A model generated the notes under the pieces. The model did not search any database. It was not told where the DNA came from and saw only the letters and a list, made by a program, of their open reading frames with translations. Shown here piece by piece: positions 27,127 to 36,393 of a stretch of DNA of 64,000 nt; the first letter of the stretch is position 1; each line of letters starts with the position of its first letter. Source of the stretch: an uncultured Coriobacteriaceae bacterium. GTDB taxonomy: Bacteria > Actinomycetota > Coriobacteriia > Coriobacteriales > Eggerthellaceae. The stretch covers positions 62,001-126,000 of the forward strand of contig CACXMZ010000001.1 of assembly GCA_902768975.1 (NCBI GenBank). Reading direction: 5' to 3'. A program made the position numbers and the translations under genes.

Positions 27127-28209
27127 CTACACAAGCACAAGGTCGTGGGTCGACTGCGTAAAGACCTCGAAACCACTTTCGGTAAGCACGCCGAAGTCTT
27201 CTAGACGCATGCCAAACTCCCCTGGTATATAGATTCCAGGTTCAACAGTAAGCACGTTTCCCGCCTGGAGGGCTTCTTGGTAACGCGGGGAAAGTACCGG
27301 GTCTTCATGGATTTCAAGCCCGAGGCTATGCCCGAGTCCATGACCCATGGTGCCACCGAAGCCAGCTTCTTCAAGCACGTCGAGGGCTTTTTGATGTGCC
27401 GCAGCACCAGTTATGCCAGGCTTGAGCATGGCTTCAACCGTTTTGTTAGCTTCGCGCAGGGCTGCATAAGCCCTGGCCAGCTTTTCGTTTGGTTCACCCA
27501 GAAAGACGGTGCGCGTCATGTCGGAACAATAGCCTGCCACCCTTGCACCAAAGTCCATGACCACGCACTGCCCCGCTTCAAGGGCTGCTTCGCCTGGCTG
27601 GGCATGGGGGTTTGCTGCGTTTGGGCCCGTCGCCACAATAGTGGGAAACGCAAGAGCATCCGCGCCCTGGGCGAACATGAAATTATCCAGTTCGCGCGCC
27701 ACTTCGCGTTCGGTCATACCGGGCTTCATAACGGCGACAATGTGGGAAAAGGCAGCGTCGGTTATAGCCTGGGCAGCACGCATATGGCCAAGCTCTGTGG
27801 CGTCTTTCACTTGGCGGAGCTTGCTAACCACAGCCTTCGTTTCGTACAATTGCACGCTTTCAGCCATCGCTTCTTCAAGCTTGTGAAATTCGGCGAGGCT
27901 TATGCTGTCTTCAATGCCTAAGGTACCCTGCGTAATGCACTTCGCAAGCCATTCTGCGTAGGGCACGGCTTCGTCGTCGATCTGGACAAGGCTTCCGCCC
28001 GTTTCAGCCGCCTGCTTGCAGGCATTGGCATAGCGTGAGTCCGTATGAAGGATCGCACGGCCGTCCTGAACCAACAGGGCGTGAGCCCGCTCGTCGTCGA
28101 ATACGCCTTCAAAGCCAGTAAGATACGCAATATTGGGCGTTTCGCGCACCAGGAAGGCGTCAAGCCCTTCACCGGTAAGCTGTTGCTGTAAACGTTCGAT
28201 GCGGTTCAT
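27127..28209 (-). CDS. pepQ: Xaa-Pro dipeptidase/aminopeptidase (M24)
   Basis: 360 residues. An N-terminal creatinase-like domain (1-125) precedes the pita-bread metallopeptidase with the five dinuclear metal ligands: DFGARVAGYCSDMTR (two Asp, ~235-246), GHGLGHSLGLEIHEDP (His, ~307), EPGIYIPG (Glu) and RLEDFGV (Glu). It cleaves peptides with Pro in the second position. It is downstream of the yqeG-aroE-aroB-like genes, an order seen around efp in Firmicutes. Confidence 0.93.
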   Translation of the reverse strand: MNRIERLQQQLTGEGLDAFLVRETPNIAYLTGFEGVFDDERAHALLVQDGRAILHTDSRYANACKQAAETGGSLVQIDDEAVPYAEWLAKCITQGTLGIEDSISLAEFHKLEEAMAESVQLYETKAVVSKLRQVKDATELGHMRAAQAITDAAFSHIVAVMKPGMTEREVARELDNFMFAQGADALAFPTIVATGPNAANPHAQPGEAALEAGQCVVMDFGARVAGYCSDMTRTVFLGEPNEKLARAYAALREANKTVEAMLKPGITGAAAHQKALDVLEEAGFGGTMGHGLGHSLGLEIHEDPVLSPRYQEALQAGNVLTVEPGIYIPGEFGMRLEDFGVLTESGFEVFTQSTHDLVLV

Positions 28210-28227
28210 GGCAACCCCCTGCCCACA

Positions 28228-28941
28228 CTAGCCCGCCGCCAAGGCATTCGCCTGGGCAACCACGCTACGCACAATGGCGTCTTGGACAACGGCAGGAACA
28301 TGCTGGTTCAGATCTTCGGCATGTTCTTCAAACCACGTATTGAATTCGGCTCCTTCGGCAAAGGCAATGCTGGCAATTTCGTCGCACCCACGTTCCCATT
28401 CAACTTCAGGAAGCGTACCCAACACTTCAGTGCTCGCACAGGCATATACTACCTGGGCGAACGCACCCACGGCCTGTTCGCAGTCTTCTACGTTTATACC
28501 TGCCATATTGCAAAACGACGCATTAGCCATGGCAGCCAGGCTCGTCGGTACCAGAACAAGCGGGACGCCAAAGGCATAATTCGCCGCCACAAAACCTGCG
28601 ACGTCGCATACCACGCCACCGCCCAAGGCCACAACGACACAGTCTTGGTCGAAGCCAGCGCGCACCATGGCGGTCCAGATTTCAGAAACGCAGACCAAAC
28701 TTTTGCTTTCTTCACCTGCGGGGATGGTAATGTCGGTGGTATGGATACCAGCGCTTTTGAGGCTGTTGTGGACCTGCTCCGCATAGAGGGGCCCCACGTT
28801 GGAGTCGGTAATCAACACCGCCGCGGTGGCGCCGAGGCTACGCGCCACGCGCTCGCCTATTCCGTCAATTATTCCAGGTCCAATGCGTACGTCATAGGAC
28901 GGGGCATTGTCTAAATTCACTACTACTTTTGCTACTGGCAC
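28228..28941 (-). CDS. Truncated, degenerate 3-dehydroquinate synthase-like protein
   Basis: 237 residues against about 360 in AroB. The NAD-binding N-terminal half is recognisable (IPAGEESK, VVALGGGVVCDVAGFVAA, PLVLVPTSLAA). The catalytic segment that reads VDSSVGGKTGIN in AroB is ANASFCNMAGIN here, so the active-site Lys is lost. GGGxxGD has Cys for Gly. The protein ends before the two zinc-binding histidines. It cannot be a working AroB by known chemistry. It keeps its reading frame and operon place, so it may be a repurposed or decaying protein. GTG start. Confidence 0.75.
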   Translation of the reverse strand: MPVAKVVVNLDNAPSYDVRIGPGIIDGIGERVARSLGATAAVLITDSNVGPLYAEQVHNSLKSAGIHTTDITIPAGEESKSLVCVSEIWTAMVRAGFDQDCVVVALGGGVVCDVAGFVAANYAFGVPLVLVPTSLAAMANASFCNMAGINVEDCEQAVGAFAQVVYACASTEVLGTLPEVEWERGCDEIASIAFAEGAEFNTWFEEHAEDLNQHVPAVVQDAIVRSVVAQANALAAG

Positions 28942-28977
28942 CGTAATCTTCTTTCTGTGGAAAAAGGTGGGTCAATT

Positions 28978-29763
28978 CTAGCACGGCAAGGCTACTTCGC
29001 TCATGAACGAAAAGAGCTCTTCGGTGCTGAAGGGGTTTTCAACTTCGTGGGCGCTGAGTAGCACCGAAGCATTTTCCACCACCTGGGCAAGAACTACCCC
29101 GGGCTCCTTTTGCGCTTCGGTGGCATCTATGACGATGTCTGCTGTCGCAATTTCGGTGGTCGATGTCGTCAGTGAACCATAGGCATAGGTTGGCTCTTCA
29201 TAGGCAGCGCGAAAACTGCGGTCGCCTGCTTGTGCCGGCTCCAAGTCCATGGTGGCATAGGCCAATTCCTTGTAGCGCGCAATAAAGGCATTGAGTTCTT
29301 CTTTGGTCTGGTCGCGGTCGAAACCAATGAGCGCCACCCGTGCCGCACCCGCCTGTGCCGCCGCCGCAAGGATAGCCAACGCCGTAGGGCCAGCGCCTTG
29401 CACAACCACCTTAGCACCTGCAAAGTTTGTACCTTCACGCTGAAGGGAACGAACGCAGGCAAGCCCCACCGTATTGAGGGCGACCACCTGTGTATTTTTA
29501 CGAAAGAGCATATTCGCACCACCCGAAAGCTTCACGCTTGCCGCCGTGATGGTAGCTACTTCGGGGAATAAGTCGTTATAGGGCGCCCCCATATGAGCGG
29601 CCAGCCAGTCGCTGCCTGCGAGCAGCTTGTGCACTTCTTCGGCACTGGCAAGCTCTTTGCTTTCGCAGTGCCAGTCAAGGCCCACCTTTTCGAACAAGGC
29701 GCGATACAGGGGAGTTTCGAGAGTATGCGTACTCCCCCTGCCTATAACAAGAACCCGCTGCAC
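28978..29763 (-). CDS. Divergent shikimate dehydrogenase-like protein lacking catalytic residues
   Basis: 261 residues from the GTG at 29763, which follows the yqeG stop by 1 nt (TAAGGTG); a longer frame upstream is in the yqeG gene. The two-domain AroE layout is visible, including NADP-loop QGAGPTALAILAAAAQAG (~115). The catalytic Lys of the PxK motif is Asn (GAPYN, residue 63), and the catalytic Asp of NTD is Val (NTVG, residue 99). The S.S...HN substrate motif is also altered. Probably inactive as AroE, or with another substrate. Lies beside the degenerate aroB-like gene. Confidence 0.75.
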   Translation of the reverse strand: MQRVLVIGRGSTHTLETPLYRALFEKVGLDWHCESKELASAEEVHKLLAGSDWLAAHMGAPYNDLFPEVATITAASVKLSGGANMLFRKNTQVVALNTVGLACVRSLQREGTNFAGAKVVVQGAGPTALAILAAAAQAGAARVALIGFDRDQTKEELNAFIARYKELAYATMDLEPAQAGDRSFRAAYEEPTYAYGSLTTSTTEIATADIVIDATEAQKEPGVVLAQVVENASVLLSAHEVENPFSTEELFSFMSEVALPC

Positions 29764-29764
29764 C

Positions 29765-30286
29765 TTATTCGCGCCCTTCGCAGGCCTGGGCACCTTCGGG
29801 AGTGCGCGCACCAAGCAAGGCGCGTTCAAAATTACGAAGCAAGAGCGTGTGCTTAAGGTCCTGTTCAACCAGAGGGCACACCAGGTAGGCCTGCATGCCC
29901 AGCAAGTGGGCGCCTACCACATCGGTCGAAAGCTGGTCGCCCACCACCACGGTGTTGGCACTACGCGCCCCCAGCTTTGCACGTGCCGCCAAATAGCCAT
30001 GCGGCAGGGGTTTGAGCGCCTTCGCTACCACAGGTAAGTCCAGTTCAGCGGCCCATTCAAACGGCGTTTTATGCCAATTATTAGAAAGCAGGCAAATGTT
30101 TACGCCCGCTTCACGCACGTCGGCCAGCCAGGCGCGCACGTCGCGCGGGATGTCGTGGGTGGCACGCGAAAGGATAGTGTTGTCCATGTCGAGCAACATG
30201 TTTTCAAAGCCGCAGGCCACCAGGTCGGCTTCAGGCGAAATACGCGTCACGCGCGAAAAGTAGCGGTCTGGATCAAATAGTCCCAT
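29765..30286 (-). CDS. yqeG: YqeG-family HAD-IIIA phosphatase
   Basis: 173 residues with HAD motifs: LLDMDNTILS (nucleophile Asp and acid/base Asp, ~32-41), CLLSNNWHKTP (Ser/Thr motif II, ~65), and KPLPHGYLAA (Lys, motif III) plus VVGDQLSTDV (Asp, motif IV). The family is common upstream of aroE in Firmicutes-type operons; its physiological substrate is not settled (a phosphatidylglycerophosphatase role is known for relatives). First gene of the yqeG-aroE-aroB-pepQ set. Confidence 0.9.
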   Translation of the reverse strand: MGLFDPDRYFSRVTRISPEADLVACGFENMLLDMDNTILSRATHDIPRDVRAWLADVREAGVNICLLSNNWHKTPFEWAAELDLPVVAKALKPLPHGYLAARAKLGARSANTVVVGDQLSTDVVGAHLLGMQAYLVCPLVEQDLKHTLLLRNFERALLGARTPEGAQACEGRE

Positions 30287-30333
30287 AGGGGCTCCCCTAA
30301 ACCATGTCTAACCTAATCGACCTTTCGCAGAGC

Positions 30334-31494
30334 TTATTCTGCAGCTTCTGCGGGCACGTCTTCGGCAATAGCGTCCTGATGTTCGTCGTAGGTTTCGCTA
30401 AAGGCGTAATTCATCGTACCGTCTTCATTGGGCGTGAAGTAGAAGTACAGGTATGGCGTTTCTTCAGGCGCGCACACCGCTTGGAGCACGGCCAGGCCCG
30501 GCGAGCAAATGGGGCCAGCAGGCAAGCCTCTGTTCAGATAGGTATTGTAAGGGCTTTCAATTTCAAGGTCTTCGGGCGTCGGGTCGCCGTCAACCAAATA
30601 GGCCACCGTTGCGTCGGACTGCAAAGGCATATCTTGGTCCATACGGTTATAGAAGACCGAAGCCACCGTTGCACGATTGTCTTCTGCCGCTTCACGTTCC
30701 ACCACTGAAGCCAGCTTCAATACGTCGTAGGGGCTCAGGCCCTTTTCCTGGGCGAAGCTGTAGTCGAGCGTAGCCACTTCGCTTTGGTACTGCGAAAGCA
30801 TACGGCGAATAACCGAGTCTGCTGTGTCGCTTTCGGTTTTCGCATAGGTCTTGGGGAACAGGAAACCTTCGAGCGAATTATTGTACGCGTCTTCAAGGAA
30901 GGGGAAGTTTTCTTTATAGGCTTCGGCGTTGGATGCAAGCTCAATAAATTCCTTGGCCGTAATGCGCCCTTCGTAGGCTTCTTCAACCGCCGCTGCCGTG
31001 CGAGCCACCGTAAGGCCTTCAGGGATGGTGAAGGTAGTCGCTTCTGGGCCAGCCACCAGCAAAGAAATAATGTCGTTGAGGCTTGTGCCACCCAGAATGG
31101 AATACACGCCAGGCTTCAGGTCTGCTTCAACGCCCTTAGCCTTTACGGCCTTGGTAAATTCATCAACCGTAGAAATAAGCTGGCCGTTCTTCAACGTGCG
31201 GCCAATGTCGGCCACGGTCGCCCCTTCAGGGATAACAATGGGAACATCCACGCCGTGGGCAATGTCCCCCTGCTCTTCGGCGAAAGGCAGACCTTCGAAA
31301 TGGTTATTAAACCACCACCATCCACCAGCAAGGGCGGCCAGCAAAAGAACTATCGCAAAAATGGTGGCCGGCACCGCATGCTTGCGGGGGTTGATGGCCG
31401 ACGTGTCGTAACTGCGGAATGCCTTGTCGCCCATGGAATGGGCGCGACGCGTTGCACGAGTGGGGTGTTCGGAATAGGTTATACGCTTTTTCAT
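30334..31494 (-). CDS. mltG: Endolytic transglycosylase MltG (YceG-like)
   Basis: 386 residues from the ATG at 31494, which overlaps the ruvX stop (ATGA). Basic N-terminus, one membrane helix (~45-65), a LysM-like segment (IPEGATVADIGRTL, ~90) and the YceG catalytic domain containing LASVVEREA with the catalytic Glu (~275), the NRMDQDMPLQSD stretch and the LPAGPICSPG motif. It cuts nascent peptidoglycan glycan strands and may define their length. Operon alaS-ruvX-mltG, as in many Gram-positives. Confidence 0.94.
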   Translation of the reverse strand: MKKRITYSEHPTRATRRAHSMGDKAFRSYDTSAINPRKHAVPATIFAIVLLLAALAGGWWWFNNHFEGLPFAEEQGDIAHGVDVPIVIPEGATVADIGRTLKNGQLISTVDEFTKAVKAKGVEADLKPGVYSILGGTSLNDIISLLVAGPEATTFTIPEGLTVARTAAAVEEAYEGRITAKEFIELASNAEAYKENFPFLEDAYNNSLEGFLFPKTYAKTESDTADSVIRRMLSQYQSEVATLDYSFAQEKGLSPYDVLKLASVVEREAAEDNRATVASVFYNRMDQDMPLQSDATVAYLVDGDPTPEDLEIESPYNTYLNRGLPAGPICSPGLAVLQAVCAPEETPYLYFYFTPNEDGTMNYAFSETYDEHQDAIAEDVPAEAAE

Positions 31495-31952
31495 GAACGC
31501 ATCTCCGTTTCTGTTCCGCATGGCGCTTCAAGCGTTTGAGCGCTTTGTTGTTCGTCGAGCCAAGCCTGCAAAAAGAGGCTTGCCGCTATCATATCGACTT
31601 TGCCGCGCATTTCGCGCTCGGACAAGCCGCTTTCATGCAAACTTCGTTTAGCTTCCACGGAACTTAAGCGTTCGTCGGTGAATTCCAAAGGAAGTTGCGC
31701 TGCTTCAGCAATGCGTTCGGCTGTTTTCCGGGCAAACTTGGCCTGGGCGCTTTCGCTGGCATTTAAGCTCTGCGGGAGCCCCGCCACAAGCTGGTCGGGT
31801 TCCCAGTCTTCCAATACGCGCTTCCAGCCAGGTGCATTTGCCAACATGTCTTCGGTCGGCAGGACGCATACGGGGCTTGCCACGCGACCCTGTGGGTCGG
31901 ACACGGCAATACCCGTGCGCACCTTCCCTATGTCCAAGGCCAGCACGCGCAC
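31491..31952 (-). CDS. ruvX: Holliday junction resolvase-like pre-16S rRNA nuclease YqgF
   Basis: 153 residues from the GTG at 31952, 1 nt past the alaS stop; the longer upstream frame lies inside alaS and is not real. RNase H-like fold: VLALDIGKVRTGIAVSD (first Asp), LVAGLPQSLN, FTDERLSSVEA (Glu) and GKVDMIAASLFLQAWLD (Asp). It matures the 5' end of 16S rRNA in E. coli. It is coupled on both sides (TAAGGTG with alaS, ATGA with mltG). Confidence 0.92.
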   Translation of the reverse strand: MRVLALDIGKVRTGIAVSDPQGRVASPVCVLPTEDMLANAPGWKRVLEDWEPDQLVAGLPQSLNASESAQAKFARKTAERIAEAAQLPLEFTDERLSSVEAKRSLHESGLSEREMRGKVDMIAASLFLQAWLDEQQSAQTLEAPCGTETEMRS

Positions 31953-31953
31953 C

Positions 31954-34593
31954 TTACAGGAGCATGTCCTTTGCTGCCTGGAGGGCTGCGTCGAGGCCAG
32001 CGGCGTCCTTGCCGCCTGCTTGGGCCATGGCCGGTTTACCACCGCCACCACCCTTGATATGGCCAGAAATCTGTTTAATAACATCGCCTGCGTTGAAGCC
32101 CGCCTCCACGGCGTCGTCGGAAGCAGCAGCCATGAGCAGCGGTGTGCCTTCATTGTCGCAGCCAAGCACGATGGCAGAAGGACCTGCCGTGCGCGCACGA
32201 GCCACGTCCCACACATTGCGCAGGGCGCCCGCATCCATGTCTTTCACGCGCAGAACATATAGGGTATAGCCTGCCGCTGCCTGTGCCTGGCCGGCATCGA
32301 GGGCTTCTTGCAGACCACTTACCATGGCGGTTTGCTTGGCGCGCTTGATCATGGCCTGCATTTCCTTCATGCTTGCCAGGTTGTTAACCGTACGCTCCTT
32401 GACGTCGGTCACGGGCACGCCCAGTTCGTCGGCCGTTTCGCGCAGTTCGCGCTGCAGGTCGTTCACATAGGCAAGGGCGTCGAAGCTCGTCACCGCTTCA
32501 ATACGGCGCTGGTTTGCACCAATGCTCGACTCAGAAATAATCTTGACGAGGCCGATTTCAGCCGTGCTTTCCACATGGGTACCGCCACACAGTTCCTTGG
32601 AAAATTCGTCCATGTCGATAACGCGCACGACGTCTCCATACTTTTCGCCGAAGAGGGCGGTTACGCCCGCTGCACGCGCTTCGTTTAGACTGGTTTCGTA
32701 CACCGCCACGCGATGGTTTTCCATGATGCGCTGGTTGGCCAAAGCTTCGATTTGGTCCAGCTGGTCGCGGCTGACCGCTTCAAAATGTGAAAAGTCAAAA
32801 CGGAGGCGGTCGGGCGCTACCAAGCTACCTGCCTGCTTTACGTGGCTACCGAGGACTTCGCGCAGGGCCCAATGTACGATATGCGTGGCGGAGTGGTTGC
32901 GCTTAATGCGTTCGCGGCGCAGGGCGTCAATTTCGGCTGTGGCAGCCGCACCCACTGCAACGCTGCCTTCCAGCACGCGTACCTGATGAGCCACGAGGCC
33001 CGCTTCGGGTTCTTTAGTGTCGAGCACTTCAGCCTTCCAGCCTTCGCCCGTAATCGTACCAATGTCGCCCACCTGGCCACCTTTTTCGGCATAGAAGGGC
33101 GTCTTGTCCAGCACGATGGAACCTTCCGCGCCAGCTTCCAGGCGCTCCACGCGCGCACCTTCTGCCAACAGAGCCACCACGGTGGCTTCGCTTGCGGTTT
33201 CAGTGTAGCCCGTAAAGGTGGTCGCACCCACTTCTTCAAGTACGGCAGACATAGTGCCGTCGAAGGTGGACCAGGCTGCTTCGGAGTCGTCCTGGGTAGC
33301 GGCACGCGCACGGGTGCGCTGCTGCGCCATGCAGGCGTCGAAGCTTTCTGTGTCTATGCTTATGCCACGCTCTTCGCATATTTCCTGCGTCACTTCCAAC
33401 GGGAAGCCATAGGTGTCGTGCAAGGTAAATGCGGTTTCGCCCGAAAGCACGGTACCGTCCAGGTTTTCGAGGGCATCTTCGAGGTATTCGCGGCCCTTTA
33501 CCAAGGTAAGGTTGAAGCGTTCTTCTTCGGCGTGAACGGCCTTGCGAATGAAGTCGGCATTTTCAACTAGTTCGGGGTACACCGGCCCCATAACTTCGAT
33601 AATGCGGTCCACAAACTGGTTCATGAACAGGCCTTCAGCGCCCAGCAGGCTCCCCTTGAATACGGCACGGCGCAGCAGGCGACGCACGACATATTCGCGA
33701 CCTTCATTGCCGGGCAAGATACCGTCGCCCAACATAAAGCTTACGCTGCGCGCATGGTCGGCCATAACGCGCAGAGCCATGTCGTCTTTTTCGTTGGCGC
33801 CATAGCTTTTGCCCGTAATGTGCTCGCCCACTTCAATAAGGCCATGGAGCACGTCGGTGTCGAAATTGCTCGTAACCCCCTGCATAATGGCGGCCATGCG
33901 TTCCAAGCCCATGCCCGTGTCGATATTCTTCTTAGGCAGGGGCGCCAGCGTGCCGTCTTCCTGGCCGTCGTACTGAGTGAATACCAGGTTCCAATATTCC
34001 AAGAAACGGTCGCAGTCGCAGCCGGGTGCGCAGTCGGGGCTGCCGCAGCCCACTTCTTCACCCTGATCGAAATAGATTTCCGAACAGGGACCGCAGGGGC
34101 CCGTGGGGCCCGCGCGCCAGAAGTTGTCGTCTTCGCCCAAGCGCGTAATGTGGCTCGGGTCAATACCGAGCTTCTTCCAAATTTCAATGGTTTCGTCGTC
34201 GTCTTCAAACACGGTGAAGTAGAGCTTTTCAAAGGGAAGCTTGAGCACGTCGACCGAATATTCCAGGGCCCATTTGCACATTTCTTCTTTGAAATACGCG
34301 CCAAACGCGAAGTTGCCGAGCATTTCGAAGAAGCTTAAATGGCGCCCGTCGGTGCCAATGATGTCGATGTCGTTCGTGCGTACACACTTCTGCACCGTGG
34401 TCGTACCGATGTAGGGTTCGGGCAAATGCTTTTGCTGCAAGAAGTAAGGCTTGAACTGCACCATGCCGGCACTGGTAAGCAGCATGGACGGGTCGTCGGG
34501 GACCAAGCTGGAAGAGGGCCAGCGTTGGCAGCCCTTTTCTTCGAAGAACTTCAGGTAGCTTTCGCGAATTTCGGCGGTTGTCATGTATTGCAT
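31954..34593 (-). CDS. alaS: Alanyl-tRNA synthetase
   Basis: 879 residues from the ATG at 34593, selected for AAAGGA 8 nt upstream; a second ATG 9 nt downstream is possible. Class II core near the N-terminus (FFEEKGCQRWPSSSLVP, RTNDIDIIG), editing domain with zinc ligands NHSATHIVHW and CGGTHVEST, and a DHHA1-type C-terminus (KGGGGGKPAMAQAGG). It charges tRNA-Ala and hydrolyses Ser/Gly-tRNA-Ala. A short 4-cysteine insertion occurs near residues 175-190 (CGSPDCAPGCDCD). Confidence 0.97.
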   Translation of the reverse strand: MQYMTTAEIRESYLKFFEEKGCQRWPSSSLVPDDPSMLLTSAGMVQFKPYFLQQKHLPEPYIGTTTVQKCVRTNDIDIIGTDGRHLSFFEMLGNFAFGAYFKEEMCKWALEYSVDVLKLPFEKLYFTVFEDDDETIEIWKKLGIDPSHITRLGEDDNFWRAGPTGPCGPCSEIYFDQGEEVGCGSPDCAPGCDCDRFLEYWNLVFTQYDGQEDGTLAPLPKKNIDTGMGLERMAAIMQGVTSNFDTDVLHGLIEVGEHITGKSYGANEKDDMALRVMADHARSVSFMLGDGILPGNEGREYVVRRLLRRAVFKGSLLGAEGLFMNQFVDRIIEVMGPVYPELVENADFIRKAVHAEEERFNLTLVKGREYLEDALENLDGTVLSGETAFTLHDTYGFPLEVTQEICEERGISIDTESFDACMAQQRTRARAATQDDSEAAWSTFDGTMSAVLEEVGATTFTGYTETASEATVVALLAEGARVERLEAGAEGSIVLDKTPFYAEKGGQVGDIGTITGEGWKAEVLDTKEPEAGLVAHQVRVLEGSVAVGAAATAEIDALRRERIKRNHSATHIVHWALREVLGSHVKQAGSLVAPDRLRFDFSHFEAVSRDQLDQIEALANQRIMENHRVAVYETSLNEARAAGVTALFGEKYGDVVRVIDMDEFSKELCGGTHVESTAEIGLVKIISESSIGANQRRIEAVTSFDALAYVNDLQRELRETADELGVPVTDVKERTVNNLASMKEMQAMIKRAKQTAMVSGLQEALDAGQAQAAAGYTLYVLRVKDMDAGALRNVWDVARARTAGPSAIVLGCDNEGTPLLMAAASDDAVEAGFNAGDVIKQISGHIKGGGGGKPAMAQAGGKDAAGLDAALQAAKDMLL

Positions 34594-34630
34594 GTGAGTG
34601 TCCTTTGGTATGTCTTTGCTTCTTACAGTA

Positions 34631-34655
34631 AACGGGGTGCCTTGTTCGCACCCCG
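34631..34655. terminator. Terminator-like hairpin before alaS
   Basis: A perfect 9-bp stem (34631-34639 with 34647-34655) and 7-nt loop lies 30 bp past the DUF948-like gene stop (minus strand) and 38 bp before alaS. The T tracts on both sides are weak, so partial read-through into alaS is likely. Confidence 0.5.
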
Positions 34656-34684
34656 TCTTTGTTTCATTTCGGGATGGATAAGTC

Positions 34685-36340
34685 CTATTGCTGCGCTGCG
34701 TCCGTCGGTGAAGCGCCTTCTGCGGGGGCACTGTTCACCTTCGCCGCAATACGTGCCTTGGCAGCAGCGAGGGCGGCGTCCACGGGCGACAAGGGTGCTG
34801 CGTCGGCGGCAGGTGCCGAAGCGGCAGCTTGTGCAGCAGAAGCCTGCTGGGCGTTCACTTCTAGGGCAGAACCAGCAGCAAAAGCGGCAACAGCAGCGGG
34901 GTCGGAATCGACGAAGCCCTGGGCTGGCGCAGGAGCCGGTGCTTCAGCGACAAACGAAGCGGCGAACTGATCGGCAATGCTCGCGGGGTCTGCGGCCTCA
35001 GGGGCAGCAAACGTAACTGCCGCAGGGGGAACAGGGGCACCGGGAACAGCAGCGACAGGAGCAGCAGGAGCCACCGGAGCGGCTTCAACGACGGACTGCA
35101 CAACTTCAACCGGTGCAACAGGTGCAGTGATTTCTGCTTCATTGCTCACAGCAGGAACTGGTTCGGGTGCAGCAACTTCACTTGCGACCGCGGCAGCCAC
35201 CGGCGCTGCAGCGGCGGCTGGCACAATGCTGTCCAGCAGGCCGTCGAGAGCGGCAATGTCTACATTAGCTGCGTCGGGCGCAGTGGGGCGTTCAGCAGGA
35301 CGCTCGTCGAAGAGGTCCGAAAAATCGACGGGCGTTTCTGGGGCTGCCGCAGGAGCAGGAGCAGCTTCAACTGCGGGTTCTGCAACAGGTTCTGCAGCAG
35401 CTTCAACAACGGTTTCAAATACAGGGATTTCACCCGTTGCCTGTTCTTCAAATGCAACCGGAGCAGTTTCGACAACCGCCACGGGGGCAGTTTCGATTTC
35501 AGCTTCTGGTACAACAACTGTTTCGGGGGCTTCAACTTCAACAACAAGAGCATCTTCAACAGGAGCTTCAGCAGCAGGGGCTTCAACAGCTTCTTCAACC
35601 ACAGGAGCTTCTTCAGCAGCAGTAGCATCAAATACAGGGGCTTCTTCAGCGGGAGCTTCTGCTTCCCCGGCAACTTCCGTGTCGGCGACTTCGGGAACTT
35701 CCGGTACGGGGACCTTCGTCACTACCGAAGCGGCGGGAGCAGCATAGGTGTAATAACGCTGGGCGCTTGTTTCTTCGGCTTCCTGGCTTTCTTCTGCAGA
35801 AGCCTGGGCTGCAGACGCGCTTTCACCCGCAACTTCAGCAGCAGGGGCCGCTTTGGTTTCAGACGCAAGTCCACCTTCGGCCTGTTCATAGCTTGCAGCA
35901 CTTTCGGAAGAAGATTCAGCCAAACGAGCCGACTCTTCGGAAGCATGCGAAGGCGCAAACACCTTGCGCACCTTATTGGAAACACTCGTGACAGCACGTA
36001 GGGGTGCCTGTGTCACAGAATCAAGGGCATTGGTTGCGTTGGTCACCGTACCAGAAATCTCACCCACGTTTTCCAGGATCTGGTCTACGCGCATAAGTTC
36101 GAGGTTGGCCGCGTCCACAGTGAGGGAAATACGTTCAACCAGCGGGTCAACGCGTTCCATGGCAGGCCCAAGTTCCTTCGTAATCTTTTCCACGTGTTCA
36201 AGCGTGGGCTGCAACTGAGAAAGCGTGGTACGCGCTGCTTTAAGCGTGCGAACCAGTTCAACGAGCAGCCAAACAAGGGCGATGCCCACCACAATAAATA
36301 CGGCAGGTAACAAAAGATTTAGTACTGATGCAGCATCCAT
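34685..36340 (-). CDS. DUF948-like membrane protein with a long Ala/Pro/Glu-rich tail
   Basis: 551 residues. The first ~120 match the DUF948 pattern: an N-terminal membrane helix (9-30), then helices with repeated LVERISLTVDAANLELM / DQILENVGEISGTV type heptads, usually a membrane-anchored coiled coil. The remaining ~430 residues are low complexity (Ala, Pro, Val, Glu) with no recognisable domain, probably an extended tail. GGAAGGAG precedes the ATG. Such genes often sit upstream of alaS. Function unknown. Confidence 0.75.
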   Translation of the reverse strand: MDAASVLNLLLPAVFIVVGIALVWLLVELVRTLKAARTTLSQLQPTLEHVEKITKELGPAMERVDPLVERISLTVDAANLELMRVDQILENVGEISGTVTNATNALDSVTQAPLRAVTSVSNKVRKVFAPSHASEESARLAESSSESAASYEQAEGGLASETKAAPAAEVAGESASAAQASAEESQEAEETSAQRYYTYAAPAASVVTKVPVPEVPEVADTEVAGEAEAPAEEAPVFDATAAEEAPVVEEAVEAPAAEAPVEDALVVEVEAPETVVVPEAEIETAPVAVVETAPVAFEEQATGEIPVFETVVEAAAEPVAEPAVEAAPAPAAAPETPVDFSDLFDERPAERPTAPDAANVDIAALDGLLDSIVPAAAAAPVAAAVASEVAAPEPVPAVSNEAEITAPVAPVEVVQSVVEAAPVAPAAPVAAVPGAPVPPAAVTFAAPEAADPASIADQFAASFVAEAPAPAPAQGFVDSDPAAVAAFAAGSALEVNAQQASAAQAAASAPAADAAPLSPVDAALAAAKARIAAKVNSAPAEGASPTDAAQQ

Positions 36341-36393
36341 TAAAAAGCTCCTTCCGAAACTTTCATTTCAAACAAAGTATTTTACCACGTGAA

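Noticed and set aside
34977-35747. 256-residue Thr/Ala/Ser-rich plus-strand open frame
   Set aside because: Mirror of the low-complexity tail of the DUF948-like gene.
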